The notes under the pieces: generated by a model | What the model was told of the DNA's origin: nothing | The model's database searches: none | The model's input: the letters and a program-made list of their open reading frames with translations, nothing else | Translations under genes and position numbers: made by a program | Assembly (NCBI RefSeq): GCF_012396485.1 | Contig: NZ_JAAXPO010000002.1 | Coordinates: 124,001 to 188,000, forward strand | Direction of reading: 5' to 3' | DNA from: Leuconostoc holzapfelii | GTDB lineage: Bacteria; Bacillota; Bacilli; Lactobacillales; Lactobacillaceae | DNA: 64,000 bases | Shown: in pieces, positions 1-8,187 of the stretch | Layout: each line of letters opens with the position of its first letter | Position numbering within the stretch: the first letter of the stretch is position 1

Positions 1-307
1 TTTCATTGGCTTCGTCCACCTCCAATAAAAACCGAACCACGCCTGGCATGTCTAACACATGCGCTAATAACGCTTGCGCAATGCCTTGCTTTTGTCGATT
101 GGGATGCACGGCAAGACTGCCAATGTCAACCTCATCCAAAATTTGGGTCACGCCAATAAAACCGCCTGGAGTCACAAAATAGCGGCTGCGTGGGCTGGTT
201 AATTCGTGCTCAAATACCGATTTTGGCCACGGCGATGGCTGAAAAGCAGCTTGGGCAATGTCGTAAATCGTCTGACTATCTTCAATTGTGGCGCGTTGGA
301 TTGCCAA
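1..307 (-). CDS. rimI: GNAT N-acetyltransferase, RimI-like (partial, C-terminus off the window)
   Basis: This is the first 102 codons of a GNAT-family acetyltransferase. RimI proteins acetylate the N-terminal alanine of ribosomal protein S18. The reading frame opens with a TTG codon at 307 that overlaps the 3' end of the preceding acetyltransferase gene by 26 nt, and reads MAIQRATIEDSQTIYDIAQA. The acetyl-CoA motif is visible as VHPNRQKQGIAQALL, with its Q/RxxGxA core. The gene runs out of the window. Placement after tsaB and another GNAT gene matches the tsaB-rimI-(rimI)-tsaD order of lactic acid bacteria, so tsaD probably follows off-window. The TTG start is my inference because no ATG fits. 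Confidence 0.8.
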   Translation of the reverse strand, partial: MAIQRATIEDSQTIYDIAQAAFQPSPWPKSVFEHELTSPRSRYFVTPGGFIGVTQILDEVDIGSLAVHPNRQKQGIAQALLAHVLDMPGVVRFLLEVDEANE

Positions 308-839
308 GTTTTTTTACCATTGAAACAGCGTCTTCGTGATCCCCTAAGTAATACCCTTTTTTTACACCGATTTGTTGAAAGCCAAAGCGCTGATACAGCG
401 CAATCGCACCATGATTTGAGGCACGCGCTTCAAGCGTCAACGTGCTAACACCAACCCCTTGTGCAAATTGCGTCATTTCAGATAACATCGCCGTCCCTAG
501 TCCATGACTTTGCCAGACTGGAACAACTGCGATGTTAGTAATATGCATGTCCCGCTGTTCGCGTTGATAGGCCGCCCCAGCAAAGCCGATGACTTGTTGA
601 TGGCGCTCAATCACAAGATAAAGCCGAACATGTGGGCGGGACAACTCACTTAAAAAATCGCGTAACACCCACGGCGCCCTACCAGCATAAACCGCTTCCT
701 CAATTTTAACCAGTGTATCAATGTCAGCCACTGTTGCCCGACGACAGGTAAAGGAATAGCCAGCGACATCAAGCATTTTTGGGTTAAAGACGGGCAATGT
801 CGCCGGTAATTTTGGTTGATGATTAAACTTCAAAAACAT
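282..839 (-). CDS. GNAT N-acetyltransferase (ribosomal-protein acetyltransferase-like)
   Basis: A complete GNAT acetyltransferase of about 185 residues, using the ATG at 839 (MFLKFNHQPK). A longer reading from 875 is possible but lies deeper inside tsaB. The acetyl-CoA binding motif is seen as VVPVWQSHGLGTAML, and the C-terminal YQRFGFQQIGVKKGYY is typical of RimI-type enzymes. It overlaps the end of tsaB and is itself overlapped by the next rimI-like gene, so the three are probably translated from one message. Two consecutive RimI-like genes suggest an old duplication with different targets; which one modifies S18 cannot be read from sequence. Confidence 0.85.
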   Translation of the reverse strand: MFLKFNHQPKLPATLPVFNPKMLDVAGYSFTCRRATVADIDTLVKIEEAVYAGRAPWVLRDFLSELSRPHVRLYLVIERHQQVIGFAGAAYQREQRDMHITNIAVVPVWQSHGLGTAMLSEMTQFAQGVGVSTLTLEARASNHGAIALYQRFGFQQIGVKKGYYLGDHEDAVSMVKKLGNPTRHN

Positions 840-1533
840 AGTTTTCAGGGTGATCCTCACCCGGATGTGCCGCAAGCCAATTGAGTTCAGCTTGGGTTTT
901 CCTTAAATAATTGGGGTTAAAATGTGCCACATCGGGGTTTGGTTGCGATTGGTAACCAAGGGCAACAATCCCATGACCATCAGGCAAGCTAGCTGTCGGC
1001 GTTTCAACCACTGCCCGGTCGCCAAACAATTGTGTCAAAGTGGTTGAAAATTCAGTTGTTTCACCAACAAAAGTTATTGGCTCGGTGCGTGTCTGTAACC
1101 ATGTTGTCAATTGGTCAAGTGACTGGTGGGCATCAGGTAACACGTTTTCGCCTGCCCGATAGACCCCAGCAAAGACGTTATTATTGCGCGCATTAAATAA
1201 CGGCACAACTAATCCAGGACGCGTGACTTGTGCAGCCAATACCGCTAGGCTTGACACGCCAACAAGTTCAGCCTGTAACGTTTGCGCCAACATTTTAGCG
1301 ACCGTTACACCAATTCTCAGTCCGGTAAAGGACCCAGGGCCTTGTGCAACCACAATGCGATCAATTGCACTTAGTGGCCAGTTTTGTTCAGCAAGCGTTG
1401 CTTGAATCGCTGGCAGCAATTGAATGGAATGATTCCTGGCTTCATTGGTTGAAAAAACACGCAGCACATCACTATTTTCCGCCAAACTCACAGTCAGAGG
1501 TTGGTTACTTGTATCAAAGGCTAAAATCTTCAT
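823..1533 (-). CDS. tsaB: tRNA t6A37 biosynthesis protein TsaB
   Basis: TsaB is the ASKHA-fold partner of TsaD and TsaE in the complex that transfers threonylcarbamoyl to A37 of ANN-decoding tRNAs. The N-terminus (MKILAFDTSNQPLTVSL) has the conserved FDTS motif, and the GPGSFTGLRIGV signature is present at about residues 66-77. At 236 aa it is near the usual family length. No convincing Shine-Dalgarno sequence precedes the ATG at 1533: the upstream bases are AT-rich (a TAAAAT then a TATAAC just before ATG), so a very short leader or leaderless mRNA is possible. tsaC for the same pathway lies at 4.2-5.2 kb. Confidence 0.95.
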   Translation of the reverse strand: MKILAFDTSNQPLTVSLAENSDVLRVFSTNEARNHSIQLLPAIQATLAEQNWPLSAIDRIVVAQGPGSFTGLRIGVTVAKMLAQTLQAELVGVSSLAVLAAQVTRPGLVVPLFNARNNNVFAGVYRAGENVLPDAHQSLDQLTTWLQTRTEPITFVGETTEFSTTLTQLFGDRAVVETPTASLPDGHGIVALGYQSQPNPDVAHFNPNYLRKTQAELNWLAAHPGEDHPENYVFEV

Positions 1534-1550
1534 AAGTTATATTTTAACAC

Positions 1551-1578
1551 AAAAAGACCGCCCAACGGCGGTCTTAAT
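1551..1578 (-). terminator. rho-independent terminator between the broken gene and tsaB
   Basis: An inverted repeat (AAGACCGCC / GGCGGTCTT) at 1554-1575 is followed on the minus strand by a T-run. It would end transcripts of the broken gene at 1600-1810 just before the tsaB start. Confidence 0.8.
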
Positions 1579-1599
1579 CCAGTGTCACTCGTGTTGTCA

Positions 1600-1810
1600 A
1601 ATTGCCTATTTGAGTGGTTCTAAATACGGCATGATTGGGGTGGTTACCCCAACGTTAGTGGCATAAACGGCGGGTAATTGATCCAGTGCCGCCAAATTTT
1701 CCGTTCGGCCGGTCACAATGACACCAGCAAACTGCGCCTGTTGTAAATCTGGTGCCAGCTATTTCATTTGCTAGTGCAATTAACCGGTCTTCATACTGAT
1801 CTATTTTCAT
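1600..1810 (-). pseudogene. broken small gene of unknown function
   Basis: An ATG at 1810 directly behind an AGGAGG motif opens a frame (MKIDQYEDRLIALANEIAGT) that shifts register near 1755. The downstream coding-like text lies in another frame and ends in TAG near 1610. The second part reads like real protein (VIVTGRTENLAALDQLPAVY, then a short tail ending PYLEPLK). Joined, the two would make about 70 residues. It has an upstream AT-rich region and its own terminator (1551-1578). I do not recognise the family. It could also be a sequencing frameshift in an intact small gene. Confidence 0.5.
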
Positions 1811-1864
1811 TCCTCCTACCTTTCTATAAGGTATACCGAATGATACGCAAAATGGTTACAACGC

Positions 1865-1900
1865 AAAAAAGTTCTCACACGCTTGCGTGTGAGAACTTTT
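1865..1900 (-). terminator. terminator of ptsHI
   Basis: A strong inverted repeat (AAGTTCTCACACGC / GCGTGTGAGAACTT) followed on the minus strand by a T-run lies just after the ptsI stop codon. Confidence 0.9.
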
Positions 1901-1921
1901 AATTTCATACTATCTATTAGA

Positions 1922-3637
1922 TTATTTAACGGCTGCTTCAACCAACGCGATGACTTCGTCATTAGTTTCGGCATCCAAAGCCTTTTCAGCTAATACTTTC
2001 ATATCGGCTGTATTTAACTTTTTCATAAGTGAACGTGTTTGCAAAACAGATGGCGCGCTCATTGAGAACTCATCCAAGCCCAAACCCATCAAAACAGGCA
2101 CAGCCACTGGATCACCAGCCATTTCACCACACATTGCCACAAACTTTCCTTCCTTATGCGCCGCAGTAATCACGTTGTTAATCAAACGCAAAATTGATGG
2201 GTTATAAGGTTGATACAAATAAGCGACCTTGTCGTTACCACGATCTGCAGCCATTGTGTAGCCAATCAAATCATTGGTCCCAATTGAGAAGAAGTCCAAT
2301 TCCTTGGCAAACTTATCAGCTAACATGGCGGCAGCAGGAATTTCAATCATGATGCCTAACTTGACATCCCCCATTGCTACACCAGCAGCTGCTAACTTTT
2401 CCCGTTCTTCGGTATAAATTTGCTTTGCCGCACGGAACTCAGCCAACGTGGCAATCATTGGAAACATAATCCACAAGTTACCAAAGGCTGACGCACGCAA
2501 CAAGGCACGCAGTTGCGTCCGGAAGATTTCCGTTTGGTCCAATGAAATACGAATCGCACGGTAACCCAAGAATGGGTTCTCTTCCTCTGGTAGTTTCCAA
2601 TAACTTAAGTGCTTGTCGCCACCAATATCCATGGTCCGAACTGTCACTGGCTTACCTGCCATTTTTTCAACAACAGCTTTGTAAGCTTCAAACTGTTCGT
2701 CTTCAGTTGGAAGATGGTCTGATTCCATGTATAAGAATTCAGTCCGGTACAGGCCAACCCCTTCTGCCCCATTATCTAGGACAGCTGGTAGATCCTTGGG
2801 TGAACCAATATTGGCCCCCACAACAAAGGTCTTCCCGTCTGCACTAGTAGATTGTTGGTCTTTTAACAAAGCCCACTCTGCACGTTGTGCTTGGTAATCA
2901 GCAGCCTTTTGTTGGTAGGTAGCAAGGGTGGCTGCATCTGGATCCACAATCACATCGCCAGTCAAACCATCCACAATGACCGTGACACCAGCAGCAACTT
3001 CTTGGGTTGCCACTTCAGCACCAACAACTGCTGGAATTTCTAGCGTGCGCGCCATAATTGACGCATGCGCGGTGCGACCGCCAAGATCAGTTAAGATACC
3101 TTTAACAAATTGACGATCTAATTGCGCCGTGTCAGAAGGTGTTAAATCCTTAGACACCAAAACCACTTCTTCGTCAATCAATGCTGGGTTAGGCAATGAC
3201 ACATCAAGCAAATGTGACAAAATACGCTTGGTCACATCGCGAATATCTGCTGCCCGTTCTTGCATATAGGCATTATCCGTCATCGCTTCAAACATGCCAA
3301 TATACATGTCTGTTACTTCCTTAACGGCTTGTTCCGCGTTCACTTTGTCATCGGCAATCTTTTGCTTAATTGCACCAGACATTTCTGGGTCAGCCAAAAC
3401 CATCAAGTGGGCTTCAAAGACTTGGGCTTCATCAGCACCAAGGTTTTTTGCAGCCTTTGCTTTAATGATTTCAACATCCGCACTGGCAGCCTTCAAAGCA
3501 TCGTCGACACGAGCTTGTTCAGCTGTCACATCTGTAATCGTTGTCTTAGAAAAAGACAAATCTGGGTCAACTAACAAGTAGGCTTTTGCAATTGCAACGC
3601 CATTACTTGCCGCGATTCCTTTGAAGTTCTTAGCCAT
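1922..3637 (-). CDS. ptsI: PTS enzyme I (phosphoenolpyruvate-protein phosphotransferase)
   Basis: Enzyme I takes phosphate from PEP and passes it to HPr, starting sugar uptake by all PTS permeases; it is cytoplasmic. The 571-aa length is the family norm. The phospho-histidine region is [21 protein letters not shown] near residue 190. The PEP-binding barrel has the conserved [31 protein letters not shown] and FSIGTNDL segments and the active-site cysteine in [12 protein letters not shown]. It follows ptsH by 2 nt, so the two are co-transcribed and probably translationally coupled. Confidence 0.98.
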   Translation of the reverse strand: MAKNFKGIAASNGVAIAKAYLLVDPDLSFSKTTITDVTAEQARVDDALKAASADVEIIKAKAAKNLGADEAQVFEAHLMVLADPEMSGAIKQKIADDKVNAEQAVKEVTDMYIGMFEAMTDNAYMQERAADIRDVTKRILSHLLDVSLPNPALIDEEVVLVSKDLTPSDTAQLDRQFVKGILTDLGGRTAHASIMARTLEIPAVVGAEVATQEVAAGVTVIVDGLTGDVIVDPDAATLATYQQKAADYQAQRAEWALLKDQQSTSADGKTFVVGANIGSPKDLPAVLDNGAEGVGLYRTEFLYMESDHLPTEDEQFEAYKAVVEKMAGKPVTVRTMDIGGDKHLSYWKLPEEENPFLGYRAIRISLDQTEIFRTQLRALLRASAFGNLWIMFPMIATLAEFRAAKQIYTEEREKLAAAGVAMGDVKLGIMIEIPAAAMLADKFAKELDFFSIGTNDLIGYTMAADRGNDKVAYLYQPYNPSILRLINNVITAAHKEGKFVAMCGEMAGDPVAVPVLMGLGLDEFSMSAPSVLQTRSLMKKLNTADMKVLAEKALDAETNDEVIALVEAAVK

Positions 3638-3639
3638 TA

Positions 3640-3909
3640 TTATTCTGCAAGTCCTTCTGTTCCCATTGCTTCAACGATTGCAGCCATTGCAGCTTCTTCA
3701 TCATCGCCTTCTGTTTTGATTGTAACATCGGCACCTTGACCAACACCAAGTGACATCACACCCATGATTGACTTCAAGTTAACATCCTTACCTTGGTATG
3801 ACAAAGTAACGTCTGATGTGAACTTTGAGGCTGCTTGAACCAACAATGTTGCTGGGCGTGCGTGAATACCTGTTTCTGCTACGATATGAAAGTCTTTTGA
3901 TTGTGCCAT
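3640..3909 (-). CDS. ptsH: phosphocarrier protein HPr
   Basis: HPr (89 aa) carries phosphate from enzyme I to the EIIA domains. The catalytic His is in [13 protein letters not shown] (about residue 15). The regulatory serine is in [15 protein letters not shown] (about residue 47), the site phosphorylated by HPr kinase to make the CcpA co-repressor in Firmicutes. A clear AGGAG precedes the ATG. Its promoter region carries two cre-like sites, so the Ser-P form probably feeds back on this operon. Confidence 0.98.
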   Translation of the reverse strand: MAQSKDFHIVAETGIHARPATLLVQAASKFTSDVTLSYQGKDVNLKSIMGVMSLGVGQGADVTIKTEGDDEEAAMAAIVEAMGTEGLAE

Positions 3910-3957
3910 AATTATTTTCTCCTTTTTAGCTGTTCATCAGCTTCTGCTATTAGTGTA

Positions 3958-3971
3958 TCAAAGCGCTTACA
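3958..3971 (-). promoter_or_regulatory. cre-like site downstream of the ptsH start point
   Basis: The 14-mer TCAAAGCGCTTACA matches the cre consensus TGWAANCGNTNWCA with one deviation (second base). It lies 14-27 bp past the -10 box, a roadblock position. Confidence 0.6.
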
Positions 3972-3984
3972 AAATATCAAGTAA

Positions 3985-4012
3985 ATTATACTGGTAAACC
4001 TTGATATATCAA
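3985..4012 (-). promoter_or_regulatory. ptsHI promoter
   Basis: Read on the minus strand: -35 TTGATA (4012-4007), a 16-bp spacer, and a consensus -10 TATAAT (3990-3985). The -35 lies in a small palindrome (TTGATATATCAAG). Confidence 0.75.
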
Positions 4013-4051
4013 GCCCAATCGTTACAAATGCCGGTCTCATCGCGTTTGCCA

Positions 4052-4065
4052 TGTAAACGTTTACA
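4052..4065. promoter_or_regulatory. cre site upstream of the ptsH promoter
   Basis: TGTAAACGTTTACA is a perfect palindrome and a perfect cre (CcpA) match. It ends about 40 bp upstream of the -35, a position where CcpA can activate. Confidence 0.75.
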
Positions 4066-4138
4066 TGTTTTATGTGTTTCATTTTCAGTAAATTAAAAGT
4101 TAATGTGTCATTATCCCATAATTTAGTCCAACCGCAAC

Positions 4139-4166
4139 AAAAAAAGCCCCCACTGGGTGCTTTTAA
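4139..4166 (-). terminator. terminator of the prfA-prmC-tsaC unit
   Basis: An imperfect hairpin (AAAGCACCC / GGGGGCTTT) followed by a T-run on the minus strand overlaps the tsaC stop codon. Confidence 0.7.
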
Positions 4167-5170
4167 AGCGTAAATTCTTGATTACCCGCCGCTTTGGCTA
4201 AGCGATTATTGTAAGCTTTTCCTAGGCCGATTGGCGGCATTTTCTCAACGTAAATCGTCCCCACATCAGGTGACTCGTCATAGTAGCGTAACCCTGCAAA
4301 CAACTGCTCCGTCGCGCTATCAAGCGTTGCGCCTAATGACCAGGTACGTGTGAGCGGCAAATTCAGCGTTGCTAACGTCTCATCTTGCGCCATGACTACG
4401 TCTTCTGCCGCAAGCGCTGATTTCAAGGCCAAAGCATCCAATGGGTCAAACATCAACACATTTTTATCCGGCGCATAATGCCGATATTTCATCCCCGGTG
4501 CTTTTGGCGTGACATGATTCGCCACTGATTCTGTGCTGGTCGCATCAAAAACTGGCTGTTGAAGCACCGCTTCTAATTGTTGCTGCGTGACCGCACCTGG
4601 CCGCAAAATCGTTGGCGTGTCTGTTGACATGTCAATCACGGTCGATTCAACCCCCACTTCGGTAGGGCCATCGTCCACAATAGCCGCAATACGCCCTTGC
4701 ATATCATGCCACACGTGTTGGGCTGTGGTTGGCGATGGCTTACCTGATGTATTCGCACTTGGGCCAACGATAGGGACACCGGCGGCGCGGATGATGGCAC
4801 GTGCTGTTTCATTAGCCGGCAAACGAAAAGCAACAGTTTGTAAGCCACCCGTCACCAACATCGACACTTGGCCCGGCTTAATTGGCATAATAATTGTCAA
4901 AGACCCTGGCCAAAATGCCGCCATCAATTGGCGGGCCGATTCAGAAATTGTGACAAAGGACGCCAACTGTTCAACATCGGCAACAGTCATAATCAGTGGA
5001 TTATCGGCTGGGCGATTTTTCGCCACAAAGACTTTTTTCACCGCCAAGTCATTGGTCGCATCTGCCCCTAGACCATAGACTGTTTCGGTCGGAAAAGCCA
5101 CCACTTCGCCAGCCTTTAATAATTCACCAGCATATTGGGCGTCTTGTGTTGTGAGTAATGCTGTCTCCAT
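4163..5170 (-). CDS. tsaC: L-threonylcarbamoyladenylate synthase (TsaC/Sua5 type)
   Basis: This enzyme makes threonylcarbamoyl-AMP from threonine, bicarbonate and ATP, the donor for tRNA t6A. The YrdC domain fills roughly residues 10-200, with FPTETVYGLGADA, the KNRPADNPLI loop and GPSANTSGKPSPT. A further C-terminal region (about 210-335, with PGMKYRHYAPD) is the Sua5 domain, making this the long Sua5/YwlC form. It starts 2 nt after prmC, forming prfA-prmC-tsaC. A second YrdC-domain protein is encoded at 30.7-31.5 kb. Confidence 0.95.
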   Translation of the reverse strand: METALLTTQDAQYAGELLKAGEVVAFPTETVYGLGADATNDLAVKKVFVAKNRPADNPLIMTVADVEQLASFVTISESARQLMAAFWPGSLTIIMPIKPGQVSMLVTGGLQTVAFRLPANETARAIIRAAGVPIVGPSANTSGKPSPTTAQHVWHDMQGRIAAIVDDGPTEVGVESTVIDMSTDTPTILRPGAVTQQQLEAVLQQPVFDATSTESVANHVTPKAPGMKYRHYAPDKNVLMFDPLDALALKSALAAEDVVMAQDETLATLNLPLTRTWSLGATLDSATEQLFAGLRYYDESPDVGTIYVEKMPPIGLGKAYNNRLAKAAGNQEFTL

Positions 5171-5172
5171 GC

Positions 5173-6180
5173 TTATCCTTTCACGACACGGACCATACGA
5201 TCAAGGCCCGCAAAATCTTTTTTCAGCGTCACCGTCGCCTCAGGCAACGCTTGTTGCATCAGGGCCACCACTGCTGGCCCTTGTTGATAACCAATTTCAA
5301 AATAGGCACGTCCTTGTGCTGTTAAATGTCGCGCCAAACCAGCGGCAATTTTGTCATAAATCGCTAAGCCATCACGATCAGCAAACAGGGCCATCTGCGG
5401 CTCATAAGCCAAGACACTAGCGTCCATTTCTGCTTCATCGGTCCGCGCAATATAGGGTGGATTGCTGACAATGATATCAAACTGTAATTCCGCAACACCT
5501 TGATACACATCACTTTCAATGACATGCAAATTGTGTAACCCAAAGCGCTGGGCATTGTTTTCGGCCACGGCCAAGGCGTCGGGTGAAATATCAGCCGCAA
5601 ACCCCTTGACGCGTGGATTTTCCAGCATCAGGGTCTCAATAATGGCCCCCGATCCCGTCCCAATATCCAACACAGACACTGGTGCCCCCTGCGTGCCACT
5701 CGCGTCTTGTAAAATCCATTCGACGAGTTGTTCCGTTTCTGGTCGGGGAATTAAGACGCGCGCATCGACCATGAACTCCCGTCCGTAAAACGGCGCATGA
5801 CCGAGAATATATTGCGGTGGCTCGTTTTGGCTTAATTGTGCCACCCACTTTGGCCAAACTGCCGCAAGCGCTGCTGGCATTTGCCGAGAAAAATTGGCAC
5901 GTAAATAACCGTAGTTAATGTTCAAAGCACCCGTCAACAAGAAATCGACATTATCTTTGGCATCGGCTTCAGGCATCCCCGCCTGTGTCAGCTCGATTAC
6001 CGCCCACTTGCGCGCTTCCAGCAGCGATAATTTTACTTGCGCTGGGGCCATTGGTTTGGCCTGATCATCCCACTCGTACCAACGTGGTTGGGTCAACTTA
6101 GCGGGTGGCTTTGAGCGTTTTTGCGTCGTCTGATGAGACTGTTGAAATTGTTTTGGGGTTTCAAAATGTTTGTCTGTCAT
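5173..6180 (-). CDS. prmC: peptide chain release factor N5-glutamine methyltransferase PrmC (HemK)
   Basis: PrmC methylates the glutamine of the GGQ motif in release factors. The SAM-binding motif is VLDIGTGSGAIIETL, and the catalytic NPPY is in IIVSNPPYIARTDEAEMD. The gene starts 2 nt after prfA, whose product is its substrate. At 335 aa it is about 50 residues longer than usual. The extra part is a hydrophilic N-terminal stretch rich in Gln, Lys and Pro (residues 1-50) before the normal helical domain (LLEARKWAVIELTQAG). A later start is not obvious, since the ATG at 6180 sits in the right place for coupling to prfA. Confidence 0.95.
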   Translation of the reverse strand: MTDKHFETPKQFQQSHQTTQKRSKPPAKLTQPRWYEWDDQAKPMAPAQVKLSLLEARKWAVIELTQAGMPEADAKDNVDFLLTGALNINYGYLRANFSRQMPAALAAVWPKWVAQLSQNEPPQYILGHAPFYGREFMVDARVLIPRPETEQLVEWILQDASGTQGAPVSVLDIGTGSGAIIETLMLENPRVKGFAADISPDALAVAENNAQRFGLHNLHVIESDVYQGVAELQFDIIVSNPPYIARTDEAEMDASVLAYEPQMALFADRDGLAIYDKIAAGLARHLTAQGRAYFEIGYQQGPAVVALMQQALPEATVTLKKDFAGLDRMVRVVKG

Positions 6181-6182
6181 CT

Positions 6183-7256
6183 TTAAGCGTTGTTCAATTC
6201 CGCGAGCTTAGCCGTCTGATCAGCAATGATTAACGCATCAATCACTTCGCCTAATTCACCGTTCATCACCCGATCTAACTTGTTTAAAGTCAAGCCGATG
6301 CGATGATCCGTGACACGGTTTTGGGGGTAATTATAGGTCCGAATGCGTTCTGAACGATCGCCAGTCCCAACCGCTGATTTTCGTTGTTCGGCATACGCCG
6401 CTTCATTTTGTTGGGCGTAAAAGTCATACACACGACTGGCCAATAACTTACGCGCCTTATCACGGTTTTTAATCTGCGTTCGTTCTTCTTGCATTTTAAC
6501 CATGATGCCGGTTGGCTTGTGAATCAAACGCACTGCCGTTGACACTTTGTTGACGTTTTGTCCACCAGCACCGCCTGAACGGAAGAATTCTTCTTCCAAA
6601 TCAGATTCAGCTAATTCAAAGTCAATTTCTTCAAATTCCGGCATCACGCCAACCGTGGCTGTTGAAGTATGCACTCGGCCTTGTGTTTCTGTTGAAGGGA
6701 CCCGCTGCACGCGATGCGCACCTGATTCAAATTTCAACTTGGAATAGACATTATCCCCAGTAATCATCACAGCGACTTCTTTATAGCCACCAACTTCAGT
6801 CGTCGCTTCATCAATAATGCTTAATGCCCAGCGTTGCTTTTCCGCATAACGTCGATACATATCTAGCAAGTCAGCGGCAAATAATGAGGATTCATCCCCA
6901 CCGGCGGCCCCACGAATTTCCATGATAATATTTTTATCGTCGTTGGGGTCTTTTGGCAACATTAAGATCTTCAATTGGTCTTCCAGTTGCGCCTTTTCTG
7001 GCTTGAGATCCGCTAGATCTTCTTTGGCTAATGGCGCCATTTCAGCGTCATCCAACAACTCCTCGGCCTCTTGAATGGCTTGAATCACTTGTTGATAACG
7101 GGTATAGACTTCAACAGTTTCCCGCATTTCGCCTGCTTCTTTAGATAGCGCCATGTATTTTTGGCCATCACCAGCCACCGCCGGGTCAGCTAATTGTTCG
7201 TTTAGTTCATCATAACGATCAACGACCGTCTGTAAGGATTGAAAAATTGGATCCAT
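6183..7256 (-). CDS. prfA: peptide chain release factor 1
   Basis: RF1 recognises UAA and UAG and triggers peptide release. The GGQ loop is [19 protein letters not shown]. The stop-codon recognition region includes [22 protein letters not shown], in which the PxT-type tripeptide is visible. The 357-aa length is normal. A good ribosome site (GGGAG, 8 nt spacing) precedes the ATG. It leads a prfA-prmC-tsaC operon and has a 9-bp inverted repeat in its 5' leader. Confidence 0.97.
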   Translation of the reverse strand: MDPIFQSLQTVVDRYDELNEQLADPAVAGDGQKYMALSKEAGEMRETVEVYTRYQQVIQAIQEAEELLDDAEMAPLAKEDLADLKPEKAQLEDQLKILMLPKDPNDDKNIIMEIRGAAGGDESSLFAADLLDMYRRYAEKQRWALSIIDEATTEVGGYKEVAVMITGDNVYSKLKFESGAHRVQRVPSTETQGRVHTSTATVGVMPEFEEIDFELAESDLEEEFFRSGGAGGQNVNKVSTAVRLIHKPTGIMVKMQEERTQIKNRDKARKLLASRVYDFYAQQNEAAYAEQRKSAVGTGDRSERIRTYNYPQNRVTDHRIGLTLNKLDRVMNGELGEVIDALIIADQTAKLAELNNA

Positions 7257-7272
7257 AGTTTATTCTCCCGCT

Positions 7273-7311
7273 GACAATACGTGGTGCAAATAACACGCTA
7301 CCCGTATTGTC
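7273..7311 (-). other. inverted repeat in the 5' leader of prfA
   Basis: GACAATACG (7273-7281) and CGTATTGTC (7303-7311) are perfect complements around a 21-nt loop. They form a hairpin in the tdk-prfA gap whose 3' arm ends just before the prfA ribosome site. No T-run follows, so it is not a standard terminator. Confidence 0.5.
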
Positions 7312-7350
7312 TTGCTGTCATTTTAAGTGTTTAAAAAACCGCTGTTTTCT

Positions 7351-7956
7351 TTATTTATCCACAGGAAACATGTCAGCGATTTTTACTAAATCAGGGGCAT
7401 ACCAATGCTTCCGGCAGGTTGGAATATAAGCTTCATCTCCACCAATAAATAATTGCTCACCCGTGCGTTGTGGTTGACCATTAACAATTCGCAATTGCGT
7501 CGTCGCTTTTTTGCCACAAAAAGAGCAAATTGTCTTCATTTCTTCCAATTTATCCGCCATTTCAATGAGGCGTTTGGAACCGGCAAACAAGTGGTTAAAG
7601 GCATCTTGCTTCAGGCCAAATGCCATCACCGGAATCTGTAATTGATCCACCACTTGTGCGAGTTGGTCCACTTGTGTTGCGGTCAAAAATTGGGCTTCAT
7701 CAATTAATGCCACGGCTAAGTTTTCCCCTTGCATGCCTGCAATTAGCGCGTATAAATCATCCGTTGGTTTAATCGCCAACGCTTCGCGTGACAGGCCAAT
7801 ACGGCTCGCCACAACGCCCACACCGGCCCGTGTATCAACAATCGGCGTCATCAACAGCACCTTACGGCCTTGCGATTCATAATTGTGGGCAACCTTTAGG
7901 ATTTCAATTGATTTCCCAGAACTCATTGCGCCGTATTCAAAAAATAATTGTGCCAT
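7351..7956 (-). CDS. tdk: thymidine kinase
   Basis: Type II thymidine kinase salvages thymidine to dTMP. It has the P-loop YGAMSSGKSIEI, the DEAQFL Walker B region, a lasso region, and zinc-ligand cysteines in TICSFCGKKA and in PTCRKHW. I use the ATG at 7956 (MAQLFFEYGAM), the family-typical start. The frame also extends to a GTG at 7980. The only good Shine-Dalgarno (AGGAGG near 7998) is far from the ATG, with a hairpin (7970-7994) between them, so the start is less certain than the identity. Confidence 0.93.
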   Translation of the reverse strand: MAQLFFEYGAMSSGKSIEILKVAHNYESQGRKVLLMTPIVDTRAGVGVVASRIGLSREALAIKPTDDLYALIAGMQGENLAVALIDEAQFLTATQVDQLAQVVDQLQIPVMAFGLKQDAFNHLFAGSKRLIEMADKLEEMKTICSFCGKKATTQLRIVNGQPQRTGEQLFIGGDEAYIPTCRKHWYAPDLVKIADMFPVDK

Positions 7957-7969
7957 AGTGTTGACATGT

Positions 7970-7994
7970 GCGCCATGCACTCACGTGCAGGCGC
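7970..7994 (-). other. hairpin between the ribosome site and tdk start
   Basis: On the minus strand GCGCC-TGCAC and GTGCA-T-GGCGC pair around a 4-nt loop with one bulge. The hairpin buries the GTG at 7980 and separates AGGAGG from the ATG at 7956. Confidence 0.5.
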
Positions 7995-8041
7995 TGCCTC
8001 CTGAAATATTTGTCTAACGATAGATTTTGTCACTCCTTACC

Positions 8042-8071
8042 ATTATAACAAATACGCCTCAAAATCGTCAG
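8042..8071 (-). promoter_or_regulatory. tdk promoter
   Basis: Minus-strand TATAAT (8047-8042) preceded by a weak -35 (CTGACG) at 18 bp. Confidence 0.5.
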
Positions 8072-8187
8072 ATTTTTCATGGCACGCCCCTTTCCAATAT
8101 CCCCCTGCCGGATTGTTAATATTTCATCAAAAATCCCCATCTCATGCCTGTGCGTGGTAAAATGATAAACATGAAAGTGGGGACATT

